Assembly (NCBI RefSeq): GCF_037940415.1
Contig: NZ_CP149798.1
Coordinates: 2,662,501 to 2,726,500 of the forward strand
DNA: 64,000 nt
Direction: 5' to 3'
Origin: Streptomyces sp. f51
GTDB lineage: Bacteria > Actinomycetota > Actinomycetes > Streptomycetales > Streptomycetaceae
Shown here: piece by piece, positions 16,537 through 25,683 of the stretch
Position numbering within the stretch: the stretch's first letter is position 1
Layout: each line of letters starts with the position of its first letter
Translations under genes and position numbers: made by a program
Notes under the pieces: generated by a model
What the model saw: only the letters and a program-made list of their open reading frames with translations
Told to the model about the DNA's origin: nothing
The model's database searches: none

Positions 16537-17006
16537 ACGCGCCCGTCGCTCCCGAGATCGCCGAGCTGGAGGAGCAGGAGCGCCGCCTGACGCTCCCGCG
16601 GTTCACCCACGACGACGCCTGGGCGCTGGGCACCCTCCTCGTCGAGCTCGCCCGTGAGCGCGAGGCGCCGGTGGCCATCGACATCCGGCGCGGCGGCCAG
16701 CAGCTGTTCCACGCGGCGCTGCCGGGTTCCACCCCGGACAACGACGCCTGGATCGACCGCAAGCGCCGCGTCGTCGAGCGGTACGGCTGCTCGTCGCTGC
16801 TGGTCGGCTCGCGCTTCCGCGCCAAGGGCACGACGTTCGAGGAGTCCTCGCGCCTGGACCCCGACACGTACGCGGCCCACGGGGGCGCGTTCCCGATCAC
16901 CGTGACGGACACGGGCGTCATCGGCACCGTCGTGGTCTCGGGCCTCCCCCAGGTCGAGGACCACAAGATGGTCGTCGAGGCCCTGGAGAAGTTCCTGGGC
17001 GCCTGA
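16533..17006 (+). CDS. Heme-degrading domain protein (UPF0303/HbpS-like)
   Basis: A cytoplasmic protein of 157 aa covering one UPF0303 domain, related to the heme-binding HbpS/GlcG-like fold. Typical stretches are LAREREAPVAIDIRRGGQQL and GTVVVSGLPQVEDHKMVVEAL. Its GTG start overlaps the stop of the oxidoreductase (GTGA), so it is translationally coupled. In related clusters such proteins accompany dehydrogenases, but their reaction is not established. Confidence 0.8.
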   Translation: MNAPVAPEIAELEEQERRLTLPRFTHDDAWALGTLLVELAREREAPVAIDIRRGGQQLFHAALPGSTPDNDAWIDRKRRVVERYGCSSLLVGSRFRAKGTTFEESSRLDPDTYAAHGGAFPITVTDTGVIGTVVVSGLPQVEDHKMVVEALEKFLGA

Positions 17007-17026
17007 CACCCCGGTTCCCCGCGCCC

Positions 17027-17172
17027 CGGCAAGGGGCGCGGGGAACTGCGCGAGCAACGCGGGGAAGCCCCGTCAGGGGCGCGGGGAACGGCGCGAGCAA
17101 CCACGAAGCACCCGCAAAGAACGACGCGTGGCACGACCCCGCAGGGGGCGCGGGGAACGGCGCGACCAGCCA
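17027..17172. repeat. Three copies of a dispersed Streptomyces-type intergenic repeat
   Basis: AGGGGCGCGGGGAACTGCGC, AGGGGCGCGGGGAACGGCGC and GGGGGCGCGGGGAACGGCGC occur near 17034, 17074 and 17143, each followed by GAGCAAC or GACCAGCC. Elements of this kind are frequent between Streptomyces genes. Confidence 0.8.
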
Positions 17173-17238
17173 CAACGCACCCGCACCGAACAGAACACCC
17201 CGGCCAGAGCGGACCCACCCGCAGACCAAGCGGAGCGC

Positions 17239-18096
17239 TCACGCGTTGGCGAGCACCTGCCGCTGCCGCCCCAGCCCCTCGATCTCCAGCTCCACGACAT
17301 CCCCGGCCCGCAGGAACGGCTTCGGCTCGGGACGTCCGAGGGCCACCCCGGCGGGCGTGCCGGTGTTGATGACGTCGCCGGGGTACAGCGTCATGAACCG
17401 GCTGACGTACCGGACGACCTCGGCGACCGGAAAGATCTGCTCCGCCGTCGTACCGTCCTGCTTGAGCTCACCGTTCACCCAGAGCCGCAGCGAGAGCGCC
17501 TGCGGGTCGGGCACCTCGTCCGCCGTCACCAGCCACGGCCCCAGCGGGTTGAACGTCTCGCAGTTCTTGCCCTTGTCCCAGGTGCCGCCGCGCTCGATCT
17601 GGAACTCGCGCTCGGAGACGTCGTGCGCCACCGCGTACCCGGCGACATGCGCGAGCGCCTCCTCCTCGGACTCCAGATAACGGGCGGTCCGGCCGATGAC
17701 GACGGCCAGCTCGACCTCCCAGTCGGTCTTCACCGACCCGCGCGGCACGAGCACCGTGTCGTCGGGCCCGACCACGGTGTCCGCGGCCTTGAAGAAGATC
17801 ACCGGCTCGGCGGGCGGCTCGGCCCCGGTCTCCTCGGCGTGGTCGTGGTAGTTCAGCCCGATGCACACGACCTTGCCGATCCGGGCCACCGGCGGTCCGA
17901 CGCGCAGTCCGTCGCGGTCGAGCACCGGCAGCTCACCGGCCGCCGCGGCGGAGCGGATCCGGCCGAGCGCGGCCTCGTCGGCGAGCAGCGCCCCGTCGAT
18001 GTCGGCCACCAGGCCCGACAGATCCCGCAGGGTCCCCTCGCTGTCGAGCAGCGCGGGCCGCTCCGATCCGGCCGTACCGACGCGCAGCAGCTTCAT
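17239..18096 (-). CDS. Fumarylacetoacetate hydrolase family protein
   Basis: A hydrolase or isomerase of the FAH superfamily, 285 aa, acting on beta-diketone or related acids with a divalent metal. Visible are the catalytic IGLNYHDHAEE, the metal-binding Glu pair in DWEVELAVVIG, AHDVSEREFQ, and GDVINTGTPAGVALG. ATG 18096 (MKLLRVGTAG) is the family start with GGGAG upstream; the open frame upstream adds unrelated residues. It has no obvious operon partner. The substrate cannot be assigned. Confidence 0.88.
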   Translation of the reverse strand: MKLLRVGTAGSERPALLDSEGTLRDLSGLVADIDGALLADEAALGRIRSAAAAGELPVLDRDGLRVGPPVARIGKVVCIGLNYHDHAEETGAEPPAEPVIFFKAADTVVGPDDTVLVPRGSVKTDWEVELAVVIGRTARYLESEEEALAHVAGYAVAHDVSEREFQIERGGTWDKGKNCETFNPLGPWLVTADEVPDPQALSLRLWVNGELKQDGTTAEQIFPVAEVVRYVSRFMTLYPGDVINTGTPAGVALGRPEPKPFLRAGDVVELEIEGLGRQRQVLANA

Positions 18097-18228
18097 GGTC
18101 ACCATCTCCCTCGGTGGCGGGCCGTCGACCGACGGGTGCGGCCGTCGGAGGACCGTGCGATCCTCCAAGTTCGCCGTCCAGTCCGCAAGACCCCGTTCAC
18201 GGACTGGACCGGCCCGGGCGGGTCACCG

Positions 18229-18992
18229 TCAGGCGAGCGCAGCGGCCGCCGGCACCGCCCCGGGCATGTCCCGGTAGAGCACCGCCCGCTCCACCGCGCT
18301 CCAGGCCGCGCTGGTCACCACGTACAGGGCGGCGGCCAGCGGCACCACGGCCACGGTGAACAGCGTGAAGAACGACATGAACGGCATGAGCCTGGCGACC
18401 GAGGCGAGAGCCGCCGCCTGCTCGCTCCGCCCCCCTCCGGCACCGGTGCGACGAGGGTGGTCCGCTTCGTACGGACGTAGTTGAAGCAGGCCACGGCCGT
18501 GACGACGGCGAAGAGGCCCAGGTAGACGAGACCGGCGGGTCCGAGGAGTCCGCCGTGGCCGAGCGCGTCCGCCCACCGGCCCCCGAGCGGCGCGGCGAAC
18601 AGCTTGTGCCCGAGCAGGGTGTTGGCCCCGCCGCCGATCGTCGAGCTGGAGAAGAGGTGGTAGAGCAGGAAGAAGGCCGGCATCTGGAACAGGCTGGGCA
18701 GGCATCCCGAGAGCGGTGACACCTTCTCCTCGGCGTGCAGCTCCATCAGGGCCTTCTGGAACTTCTCGCGGTCCTTGCCGTGCTCCTTCTTCAGCTCGGT
18801 GATCCGCGGCTGGAGCGCGGCCCGCGCCCGCTGTCCGCGCGCCGCGGCCCGCGACAGGGGGTGCACGAGCAGGCGTACGAGCGCGGTGAACAGGACGATC
18901 GCCGCGGCGGCCGCCGAGGCGTGGAACAGCGGCTGGAGCAGGTCGGCGAGGTCCTCGACCAGGTGCGCGAAAAGGGACATGAACGTGGACAT
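18229..18992 (-). pseudogene. yidC: YidC/Oxa1-type membrane insertase, frameshifted
   Basis: A second, short YidC of the kind found in Streptomyces beside DUF6412 genes. It would insert proteins into the membrane. The first 180 or so residues (from ATG 18992, ribosome site GGAGGG) carry VRLLVHPLSRAAARGQRAR and SPLSGCLPSLFQMPAFFLLY. After PVPEGGG the frame loses similarity. The missing last part (SEQAAALASVARLMPFMSFF and onward) continues in another frame to the stop at 18229. Adding one G to the six-G run (C-run at 18430-18435) restores the full protein. Either a sequencing error or a real inactivating indel. Confidence 0.82.
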
Positions 18993-19175
18993 GCGTGAGC
19001 CCTCCGGGGGTCTCGTCGTGCCGTGCGTACGGAATGCGGCATGACGACCCGCGCGGGTCACCCGTGAGGAAGGACCACTCGGGGCGCGCCACCGGACATC
19101 TCGGGGCGCGTCACCGGAAGTGGGGAGCCACCCGGGGCGGACGGTCGGTCGCCGGGGGCGGAACGGAGAGGGTGC

Positions 19176-19484
19176 CTACGCGGTCGCCTGGAGGGCGTGT
19201 CCGGGCGCCCGGGGACGCGGCCGTCCACTGGCGTCGGGATCGCGTTGCGGCAGGAAGGCCGTGCGGCGGTCGCGGTCGCGGATGGCCGTACGGACCCGGG
19301 TGGGCGGCACGGCCGGCGCGCAGCGCGCCACGATCAGGGAGCAGGCGACGAAGGCGGACCCGGCCGCGGCCGTCGCGGCGAGCGCGACGGTGGCGGTGAG
19401 GCTGCCCGTGTCGAGGAGCGCGACCTCGAGGAGCAGAAGCAGCAGTACGGCGGCGGGGCGGGCGTGGGCCCAGCTCCGGGTCAT
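19176..19484 (-). CDS. DUF6412 family small membrane protein
   Basis: A 102-aa protein with two N-terminal hydrophobic segments (about 10-25 and 30-50) and a basic C-terminal tail (RTRVRTAIRDRDRRTAFLPQ). It resembles DUF6412 proteins, which I know to lie directly upstream of the short yidC in Streptomyces, as here on the same strand. ATG 19484 has a GAGGAGG site. Its role is unknown; the context suggests membrane-protein biogenesis. Confidence 0.72.
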   Translation of the reverse strand: MTRSWAHARPAAVLLLLLLEVALLDTGSLTATVALAATAAAGSAFVACSLIVARCAPAVPPTRVRTAIRDRDRRTAFLPQRDPDASGRPRPRAPGHALQATA

Positions 19485-19548
19485 CGGCCGCTCCTCCTCT
19501 CGTACGTGGCGCGCGCGCCCGTGGGCGGCGCTCGTCTTCCTGCGTTCG

Positions 19549-20136
19549 TTATACAGGAAGATTCCGCGCCGACCGCCCGGAATCGGACGCGGTGTGCGCC
19601 ACACCGTCCGGGCCGCGATCCGTGTCGACCGGCTCCAGCAGCCGTCTCGGCGCGAGCAGGGCCCGGCTGACCGGATCCGCCGGGTTCCGGTCGAGTCCGG
19701 GGCCCGGCGTCATCTCGACGTCCGGGACGGGCACGATCACGGCGCAGGCGGGGCACTCGCCGTACGGGCCGAGTTCCGTGCCGCAGGCCGCGTGGCGGAA
19801 GTAGCGCAGCCGGCTCTCGGTGAAGTGCTCGCGGCCCCACAGGCCGAGCGAGCGCAGGGTGGGCCACAGGCCGATGCCGCGGTCGGTCAGCACGTACTCG
19901 TCCCGCGGCGGCGACTCCTGGTAGCGGCGCTTCTCCAGGATGCCCTCGGCCGTGAGCGCCTGGAGGCGGGCCGCGAGAACGGCGCGCGGGATGCCGAGGT
20001 GCACGAGGAAGTCGTTGTAGCGCCGTACGCCGTAGAGCGCGTCGCGGATGACGAGCAGCGTCCAGCGCTCGCCGACGATCTCCAGCGCGCGGGCGATCGA
20101 GCACTCCTGCGTCGCGTAGTCCTTGCCCAGTGCCAT
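19549..20136 (-). CDS. HxlR family transcriptional regulator
   Basis: A winged helix-turn-helix regulator of 195 aa. The HxlR core is residues 8-105 (CSIARALEIVGERWTLLVIRD, LAARLQALTAEGILEKRRY). The C-terminal extension contains CGTELGPYGECPAC, a possible metal site. It is divergent from an MFS exporter gene, with two near-identical 17-bp palindromes between them. It probably represses the exporter and itself in response to a toxic compound. Confidence 0.88.
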   Translation of the reverse strand: MALGKDYATQECSIARALEIVGERWTLLVIRDALYGVRRYNDFLVHLGIPRAVLAARLQALTAEGILEKRRYQESPPRDEYVLTDRGIGLWPTLRSLGLWGREHFTESRLRYFRHAACGTELGPYGECPACAVIVPVPDVEMTPGPGLDRNPADPVSRALLAPRRLLEPVDTDRGPDGVAHTASDSGRSARNLPV

Positions 20137-20166
20137 GCCCCCACTGTAGCCACTTTCCGACAGGTC

Positions 20167-20183
20167 GGTTCATTGACCGAACC
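20167..20183. promoter_or_regulatory. HxlR/MFS operator, copy 1
   Basis: GGTTCATTGACCGAACC has inverted arms GGTTC and GAACC. It is close to the HxlR start and 42 bases from copy 2. Confidence 0.7.
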
Positions 20184-20208
20184 CAGGTGTTACGGTGGAA
20201 GCCCAGAA

Positions 20209-20225
20209 GGTTCAATGACCGAACC
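20209..20225. promoter_or_regulatory. HxlR/MFS operator, copy 2
   Basis: GGTTCAATGACCGAACC differs from copy 1 at one base. It ends 23 bases before the MFS start codon. The 42-bp spacing is four helical turns, so two dimers would sit on the same face. Confidence 0.7.
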
Positions 20226-20248
20226 GACCGACGAAGCGAAGGCACACC

Positions 20249-21673
20249 ATGACCCCGCTCGACCGGCCCGACACCAGGACGCGGCCCGCGCGCACGACCG
20301 CGGCCCCGCAGACCCCCGCGGCCCCTCAGGCACCCGGCGCGCCGCGGGCCACCGCGACCCTCGCCCTCACCAGTGCCGCCACCGCAGTGGCCCTGATGAC
20401 GTACACGGCCCCGATGGTCACGCTCCCCGACACCGCGGCCGCCCTGCACACCTCGGTCTCCGCCCAGGCCTGGCTGCTCAACGGCACCCCGCTGGGCCTG
20501 GCCGCGCTGCTCCTGGTCGCCGGCAGCCTCGCGGACGACTACGGCCGCCGCCGGATCTTCCTGGCCGGCACCGTCGCCCTCGGCCTCACCACCGCGCTCG
20601 GCGCGCTCGCGGGCTCCACCTGGCTGTTCACCCTGGCCCGCGTCGCCCAGGGAGCGGCGAGCGCCGCGATCCTCGCGAGCAGCCTGGGACTGATCGTGCA
20701 CGCCTTCCCGACCCCGCGCGGACGGCTGCGCGCGACGGGCGTGTGGGGCGCCTTCGTCAGCGGCGGGATCGCGGCAGGCCCCCTCCTCGCGGGGGCGATC
20801 GCCGGCTGGAACTGGCGGATGGCGTACGCCGTCCTGGGCGCCGCCGCCCTGCTCGTCGCCCTCCTGGGAACCCGCGCCCTGACCGAGTCCCGCGCACCGC
20901 GCGGCGGCCGGCCCGACCTCGCGGGGGCGCTGACCTTCGGCCTCGCCCTGGTGTCCCTGGTGGCCGCGCTGACACTCGGCCGCGACGGCTGGCTGCGCCC
21001 GCCGGTGGGTCTGCTGCTGGCCGCGTTCCTCGTCCTGATGGCCGTGTTCGTCGCCGTCGAGCGCCGCAGCGGCACGCCCATGATCGACCTCGGTCTGCTC
21101 AGGCACCGCCGTTTCCTCGCCTCCTCGGCGGGCGGGCTCTTCACGGGCCTCGCGGTGATCGGCCTGTTCAGCTTCCTGCCGGCGCTGCTCCAGCGGACGC
21201 TCGGGATGTCCGCCATGGACACCGCGTGGCTGTTCCTGCTGTGGTCCGGGCTCGCCTTCACGGTCGCCCTCCAGGCCCGCCGTCTCGCCGGCCGGGTCTC
21301 CCACCGCCATCAGCTGGCGCTCGGCTTCGCGCTGCACGCGGCCGGCGTCCTGACGATGCTCGGCGCCATCGGTTCGGGCTCCTGGCTCCGGCTGATCCCG
21401 GGCTTCGTGCTCTCGGGCGCGGGCAGCGGCCTGCTGAACGCCGCGCTGCCGCTGCTGGCCGTCGAGTCCGTGCCCGCGACCCGCGCGGCGATGGGCTCCG
21501 GCGCCCAGCAGACCTTCCGCTACATCGGTTCGTGCGCCGGGGTCGCCCTCACGATCGCCCTGGTCACCTCCACCGGCGGTCCGGCGCACGGCGCGAACGT
21601 GGCGATCATCGTGTCGGCGGTGCTGGCCGCGGTGGCCGCGGCGAGCGTCCTGGCGCTGCGGGACCGGGCCTGA
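20249..21673 (+). CDS. MFS transporter, DHA2-type exporter
   Basis: A drug or metabolite exporter of 474 aa with about 14 membrane segments, which places it in the DHA2 branch of the MFS. The loop motif ADDYGRRRIF between segments 2 and 3 and the proline-poor antiporter region GAFVSGGIAAGPLLAGAI in segment 5 support proton-coupled export. Its promoter is shared with the HxlR gene and holds two operators, so it is likely induced by its own substrate. The substrate is unknown. Confidence 0.88.
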   Translation: MTPLDRPDTRTRPARTTAAPQTPAAPQAPGAPRATATLALTSAATAVALMTYTAPMVTLPDTAAALHTSVSAQAWLLNGTPLGLAALLLVAGSLADDYGRRRIFLAGTVALGLTTALGALAGSTWLFTLARVAQGAASAAILASSLGLIVHAFPTPRGRLRATGVWGAFVSGGIAAGPLLAGAIAGWNWRMAYAVLGAAALLVALLGTRALTESRAPRGGRPDLAGALTFGLALVSLVAALTLGRDGWLRPPVGLLLAAFLVLMAVFVAVERRSGTPMIDLGLLRHRRFLASSAGGLFTGLAVIGLFSFLPALLQRTLGMSAMDTAWLFLLWSGLAFTVALQARRLAGRVSHRHQLALGFALHAAGVLTMLGAIGSGSWLRLIPGFVLSGAGSGLLNAALPLLAVESVPATRAAMGSGAQQTFRYIGSCAGVALTIALVTSTGGPAHGANVAIIVSAVLAAVAAASVLALRDRA

Positions 21674-21736
21674 GCGGGCCAGGGCTCCGTGCGCCTCAGC
21701 GGGGCCGGGCCTGAGCGGGCCAGAGGACCCCGCGCT

Positions 21737-22555
21737 TCAGCGGGCCCGCACGGAGGTGAGCTTTCCCCACACCGCCATGCGGTAACGGGAGGTGTACTCG
21801 GGGGTGCACGTCGTGAGCGTGATGTAGTACCCGGGCTCGCTGTACCCGTACGACGGCCGGACGGTGCTGCGCGGCACCGGGCGGATCACCCCGACGTCCC
21901 GGGCGGAGGTCCGCGGAAGCGTCCGGTCGACGGTGTACGTATACACGGCGGCGTTCGTCTCGACGGTGATCGTGTCACCGCGCCGGAGCCTCGGCAGGTA
22001 CCGGAACGGCTCGCCGTGGGTGTTGCGGTGCCCGGCGAGCGCGAAGTTCCCCGCCTGCCCCGGCTGCTGGGTCCCCTTGTAGTGGCCGACATAGCCCTTG
22101 TTGAGGACGTCCGCCTTGCCGACGCCCTCCGCGACCGGCACCCGCAGGGAGAGCCGCGGAATACGGAGGACGGCGTAGGCCTGGGACCAGCGGGGCCGCT
22201 CCTGACCACTGCCGCCCCCGGATCCGGACCCGTCCGTCCGCCCCGCCGCCCGCGTCCCTGCGGCCTTCCCCGCACCGCTCCCCGCATCACTCCCCCCGCT
22301 GTCCGCGCCTGGACCGGAGCTCGCTCCGGGGCCGGCGTCCCCCCGGTCCTGCGCTCCCCACTCCCGTTCCAGCGCCTGCACCTTGCGCTCGGCCCCCTGG
22401 CGCGCCTCCCGGTTGGTCCACCACAGCTGGTGCACGACCAGGAGAAGCAGCACCACGCCGACGGTGACGAGCACCTCGGCTCCGCTCCAGAGGGCTCGCC
22501 GGTACGCGGCACGCCGTCGCCGCGTCCCGTGGTGCACGACCCCCGGAGCCCGCAT
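21737..22555 (-). CDS. Class E sortase
   Basis: A membrane-bound transpeptidase of 272 aa. After an N-terminal membrane segment (about 27-44) comes a Gly/Ser/Ala-rich linker (about 70-120) and the sortase barrel (about 125-270). Catalytic residues are His176 (FALAGHRNTHGEPF), Cys250 (ITLTTCTPEY) and Arg257 or Arg259 (SRYRMAV). ATG 22555 is preceded by GAGGGAGG. Class E enzymes anchor LAXTG proteins such as chaplins; the LAMTG protein at 12681 is a candidate substrate. Confidence 0.9.
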   Translation of the reverse strand: MRAPGVVHHGTRRRRAAYRRALWSGAEVLVTVGVVLLLLVVHQLWWTNREARQGAERKVQALEREWGAQDRGDAGPGASSGPGADSGGSDAGSGAGKAAGTRAAGRTDGSGSGGGSGQERPRWSQAYAVLRIPRLSLRVPVAEGVGKADVLNKGYVGHYKGTQQPGQAGNFALAGHRNTHGEPFRYLPRLRRGDTITVETNAAVYTYTVDRTLPRTSARDVGVIRPVPRSTVRPSYGYSEPGYYITLTTCTPEYTSRYRMAVWGKLTSVRAR

Positions 22556-22765
22556 CCGTACGCCTCCCTCGCCGGGCGCACGATAGGCGTCACCCCGCCA
22601 ACTCTCCAGCCCCGCGCGGCTCCTGGGTGCCGTGAGGCTTCCTCCACCGGTTTGAGAAAGGGCTGACACAACCCTCGACAACCTCAGGCGCCGCACCCGA
22701 TGCTTCCTGATGGCATCACCGGGACAGGCGGGCGCCGGCCGGGACGAACCGGCGACCGAGTTCGA

Positions 22766-22801
22766 AGTCGAGTCGAGTCGAGTCGAGTCGAGTCGAGTCG
22801 A
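22766..22801. repeat. Pentamer repeat (AGTCG) x7
   Basis: Seven perfect AGTCG units lie between the sortase and GH30 genes, about 65 bases before the GH30 start. A related five-base array is at 39304-39358. Confidence 0.95.
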
Positions 22802-22864
22802 CAGGAACGGCCAACTCATCCTGCGGGAAGTGGAGTTGAGCCGAGACGGACGGAGAGACCGGCC

Positions 22865-24340
22865 ATGATCCGACGCAGAACACTTCTGGCCGCCGCGGGC
22901 GGTACGGTCCTCGGCGGCGCCCTGGCGACGGGCACCGCCCGCGCGGACGCGACGATCGCCGTCAACCCCTCGACGACGTACGGGAAATGGGAGGGATGGG
23001 GCACCTCGCTGGCCTGGTGGGCCAACGTCTTCGGCGCCCGCGACGACTTCGCCGACCTCTTCTTCACCACCAGGTCGACGACGTACAACGGCGTTTCCCG
23101 CCCGGGCCTGGGCCTGAACATCGCCCGCTACAACCTCGGCGCGTGCTCCTGGAACAGCGTGGGCGGCGAGACCATGGCCGCCTCCGCGAACATCCCCTCC
23201 TTCAAGCAGATCGAGGGCTACTGGCAGGACTGGAACAACGAGGACCCCACGTCCTCGGCCTGGAAGTGGACGGCGGACGCCACCCAGCGCGCCGCGCTCA
23301 CCAGGGCGACGGCACGCGGCGCGACGAGTGAGCTGTTCGCCAACTCCCCGATGTGGTGGATGTGCCTGAACCACAACCCCTCGGGCGCGTCCGGGGGCGG
23401 CAACAACCTCCAGTCCTGGAACTACCGCCAGCACGCCTCCCACCTCGCGGCCGTCGCCCTCTACGCGAGGACGAACTGGGGGGTGGACTTCGCCACCGTG
23501 GAGGCGTTCAACGAGCCCTCCTCCGCCTGGTGGACGTCCACCGGCACCCAGGAGGGCTGCCACATGGACGCGGCCGTCCAGTCGGCCGTACTCCCCTACC
23601 TGCGCAGCGAGTTGGACAAGCGGGGCCTGACGGGCACGAAGATCTCCGCGTCGGACGAGACGAGCTACGACCTGGCCCGTACGACATGGGCCTCCTTCGG
23701 CTCGACGACCAAGGCCCTGGTCGACCGGGTCGACGTGCACGGCTACCAGGGTTCGGGCGGCCGCCGTGACCTCCTCTACACGGACGCCGTGACGACCTCC
23801 CGCAAGGTCCTGTGGAACTCCGAGTACGGCGACGGCGACGGCACCGGCCTGACCCTGGCGAGCAACCTCCTGCTCGACTTCCGCTGGCTGCACCCGACCG
23901 CCTGGGTCTACTGGCAGGTGATGGACCCCACGGCGGGCTGGGGCATGATCAAGTACGACGCGAGCACCCTGACGGCCGGCGCGGTCGAGACGAAGCTCTA
24001 CGTGATGGCCCAGTTCAGCCGCCACATCCGCCCGGGAATGACGATCGTGGACACGGGCGTGGACTACGCGGTGGCGGCGTACGACGCGACGGCGAAGCGT
24101 CTGGTGATCGTCGCGGCGAACAAGGGCACGTCCGCCCAGACCCTGACCTTCGACCTCTCCCGCTTCACCACGGTCGCCGGCGGCACGGGCGGCCTGGTCC
24201 CGCGCTGGAACACCCTGACCTCCGGCACCGGCGACCTCTACACGTCCCGCACGGACACCTACCTGAGCGGCAAGTCCCTGGCGGTGCCGTTCGCGGCAGG
24301 GGCGGTGCAGACGGTGCAGGTGGATGGGGTGACGGCCTGA
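22865..24340 (+). CDS. Secreted GH30 glycosidase, endo-beta-1,6-galactanase-like
   Basis: An extracellular enzyme of 491 aa that probably cleaves beta-1,6-galactan side chains of plant arabinogalactan. A Tat-type signal (MIRRRTLLAAAGG) is cleaved near ARA-DATI, residue 29. The TIM barrel carries the acid/base Glu217 (EAFNEPSSAWW) and the nucleophile Glu320 (WNSEYGDG). The end forms the small beta-domain usual for GH30. The sequence resembles the GH30 subfamily of galactanases more than glucosylceramidases. ATG 22865 gives the Tat signal; the open frame upstream passes through the pentamer repeat. Confidence 0.88.
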   Translation: MIRRRTLLAAAGGTVLGGALATGTARADATIAVNPSTTYGKWEGWGTSLAWWANVFGARDDFADLFFTTRSTTYNGVSRPGLGLNIARYNLGACSWNSVGGETMAASANIPSFKQIEGYWQDWNNEDPTSSAWKWTADATQRAALTRATARGATSELFANSPMWWMCLNHNPSGASGGGNNLQSWNYRQHASHLAAVALYARTNWGVDFATVEAFNEPSSAWWTSTGTQEGCHMDAAVQSAVLPYLRSELDKRGLTGTKISASDETSYDLARTTWASFGSTTKALVDRVDVHGYQGSGGRRDLLYTDAVTTSRKVLWNSEYGDGDGTGLTLASNLLLDFRWLHPTAWVYWQVMDPTAGWGMIKYDASTLTAGAVETKLYVMAQFSRHIRPGMTIVDTGVDYAVAAYDATAKRLVIVAANKGTSAQTLTFDLSRFTTVAGGTGGLVPRWNTLTSGTGDLYTSRTDTYLSGKSLAVPFAAGAVQTVQVDGVTA

Positions 24341-24557
24341 CGGCGTGACGGCGGAAGGGGGCGCGGGGGGCGGGGCGGCGTAGGGGCGGGACGGCGTGAG
24401 CCGATCCCACCGGACATTCCCCCCAATCCCCTCCCACTCCTCACCATCCCACCCTTTCCGGACCTTCCGGCGTTGCCGAATATGCCCTCGGGGACTCCCG
24501 CGTCTCTGGCCAGCAGGTCTCTCTCCTTGACGGCCCGACGGCAGTACGGTGTCCCCC

Positions 24558-25568
24558 ATGCGCCCCGACACGCCTGCCGAGAACGTCGACCACACCGCCG
24601 AAGCGGCTCGCCTGGAGCGGACCGCCGGCCTGTACCCGGAGGACGCCGAGCACCTGCTCCTACAGGCAGCGGCCCACCTCGAACTGGCCGGCGACCGCCC
24701 CGGCGCCACCACCCTCTACGACCGCCTCCTCGCCTCGGACGCTCCCCTGGACAAGCCGTATCTGGTACGCGCCCTCAAGGCGTCGAACCTGTGGGAGTAC
24801 GACCACGAGGCCGAGGCCCGCGCGATCATCGACGGAGTAAGGGCCGCGGCCCCGCGCGACCCGGCCCCATGGGTCATCGTGGCGGAGGCCCTGGAGTCGC
24901 ACGACGAGCTGGAGGCTGCCCAGGACACCTTCACCGAGGGAACCACCCTGCTCCTGACGGACGTCGCGGAACCCCCGTACTCCACGCTCCCGCTCCTCTT
25001 CGGCCGCCACCGGGTGCGCCGCATGCTGGGCGCGGCGCACGACGAGTGGGACGCGCTGGCCGACACCCTGCACTCGTCCCCGATCTCCCTGGACGAGCTC
25101 CACGACCCGAAGCGGGTCTGGTCGCTCGGCTCGGACAACCCGGCGGAACTCCAGGCCGAGATCACCCGGCTCCAGGCCGAACTGGGCGCCTACCGCGAGG
25201 CGCTGTCCCGCCCGTTCCCGGTGGCGGTCCTGCACTGGTCGGCCCCCGAACTCACCGAACTGACCACGGCGTACCCGGACCTCACCACCGAGTACCCGTC
25301 CCACGACGAGCACCTCGCGACGATAGAGGCGTCCCTGCGCGAACTGGCCGGCTCGGGCACCCCGAACCTCGGCATCGTCACCGCCACGGTCCCCTCCTAC
25401 GAAGCCTTCGCCGCCTCGGAAGCGTCGTCCCCCGCGGACACGACCCTGCTCCCCCAGTACGCGACGACCCTCGCAGCCCGAGGCCTGGCCGTGGCTTGGC
25501 CACCGCAGCGGGGCTCCGGCTGCTGGTGCGGGTCGGGGGCTGCGTATGAGGAGTGTCACGGGGGCTGA
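24558..25568 (+). CDS. SEC-C motif protein with TPR-like region
   Basis: A protein of about 336 aa. The first two thirds are helical and TPR-like (EDAEHLLLQAAAHLELAGD). A central coiled segment has LQAEITRLQAELGAYREAL. The end is a zinc-binding SEC-C motif, CWCGSGAAYEECHGG, as at the SecA C-terminus. Function is unknown; SEC-C tails usually mediate protein contacts. I prefer ATG 24558 over GTG 24549. It is the last ordinary gene before the defence-type island. Confidence 0.78.
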   Translation: MRPDTPAENVDHTAEAARLERTAGLYPEDAEHLLLQAAAHLELAGDRPGATTLYDRLLASDAPLDKPYLVRALKASNLWEYDHEAEARAIIDGVRAAAPRDPAPWVIVAEALESHDELEAAQDTFTEGTTLLLTDVAEPPYSTLPLLFGRHRVRRMLGAAHDEWDALADTLHSSPISLDELHDPKRVWSLGSDNPAELQAEITRLQAELGAYREALSRPFPVAVLHWSAPELTELTTAYPDLTTEYPSHDEHLATIEASLRELAGSGTPNLGIVTATVPSYEAFAASEASSPADTTLLPQYATTLAARGLAVAWPPQRGSGCWCGSGAAYEECHGG

Positions 25569-25683
25569 GTTCGGCCGCCCACTCCCCCGGGCGTCGGACA
25601 CAGGCCCACTCGGCGCCCGGGGTGCCTCTCGTCTCGTGGACGTGCGTCGGACATGATGGTGACGACGCCGGCAGAATACCCCC

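Noticed and set aside
18422..18445. Programmed ribosomal frameshift in the yidC paralogue
   Set aside because: The G-run has no slippery heptamer plus stimulatory structure that I can see, and such a signal is not known for this family. An indel is simpler.
19481..21589. 702-aa reading frame antisense to the MFS exporter
   Set aside because: It is an Arg/Gly/Ala-rich shadow of GC-rich coding DNA with no family resemblance.
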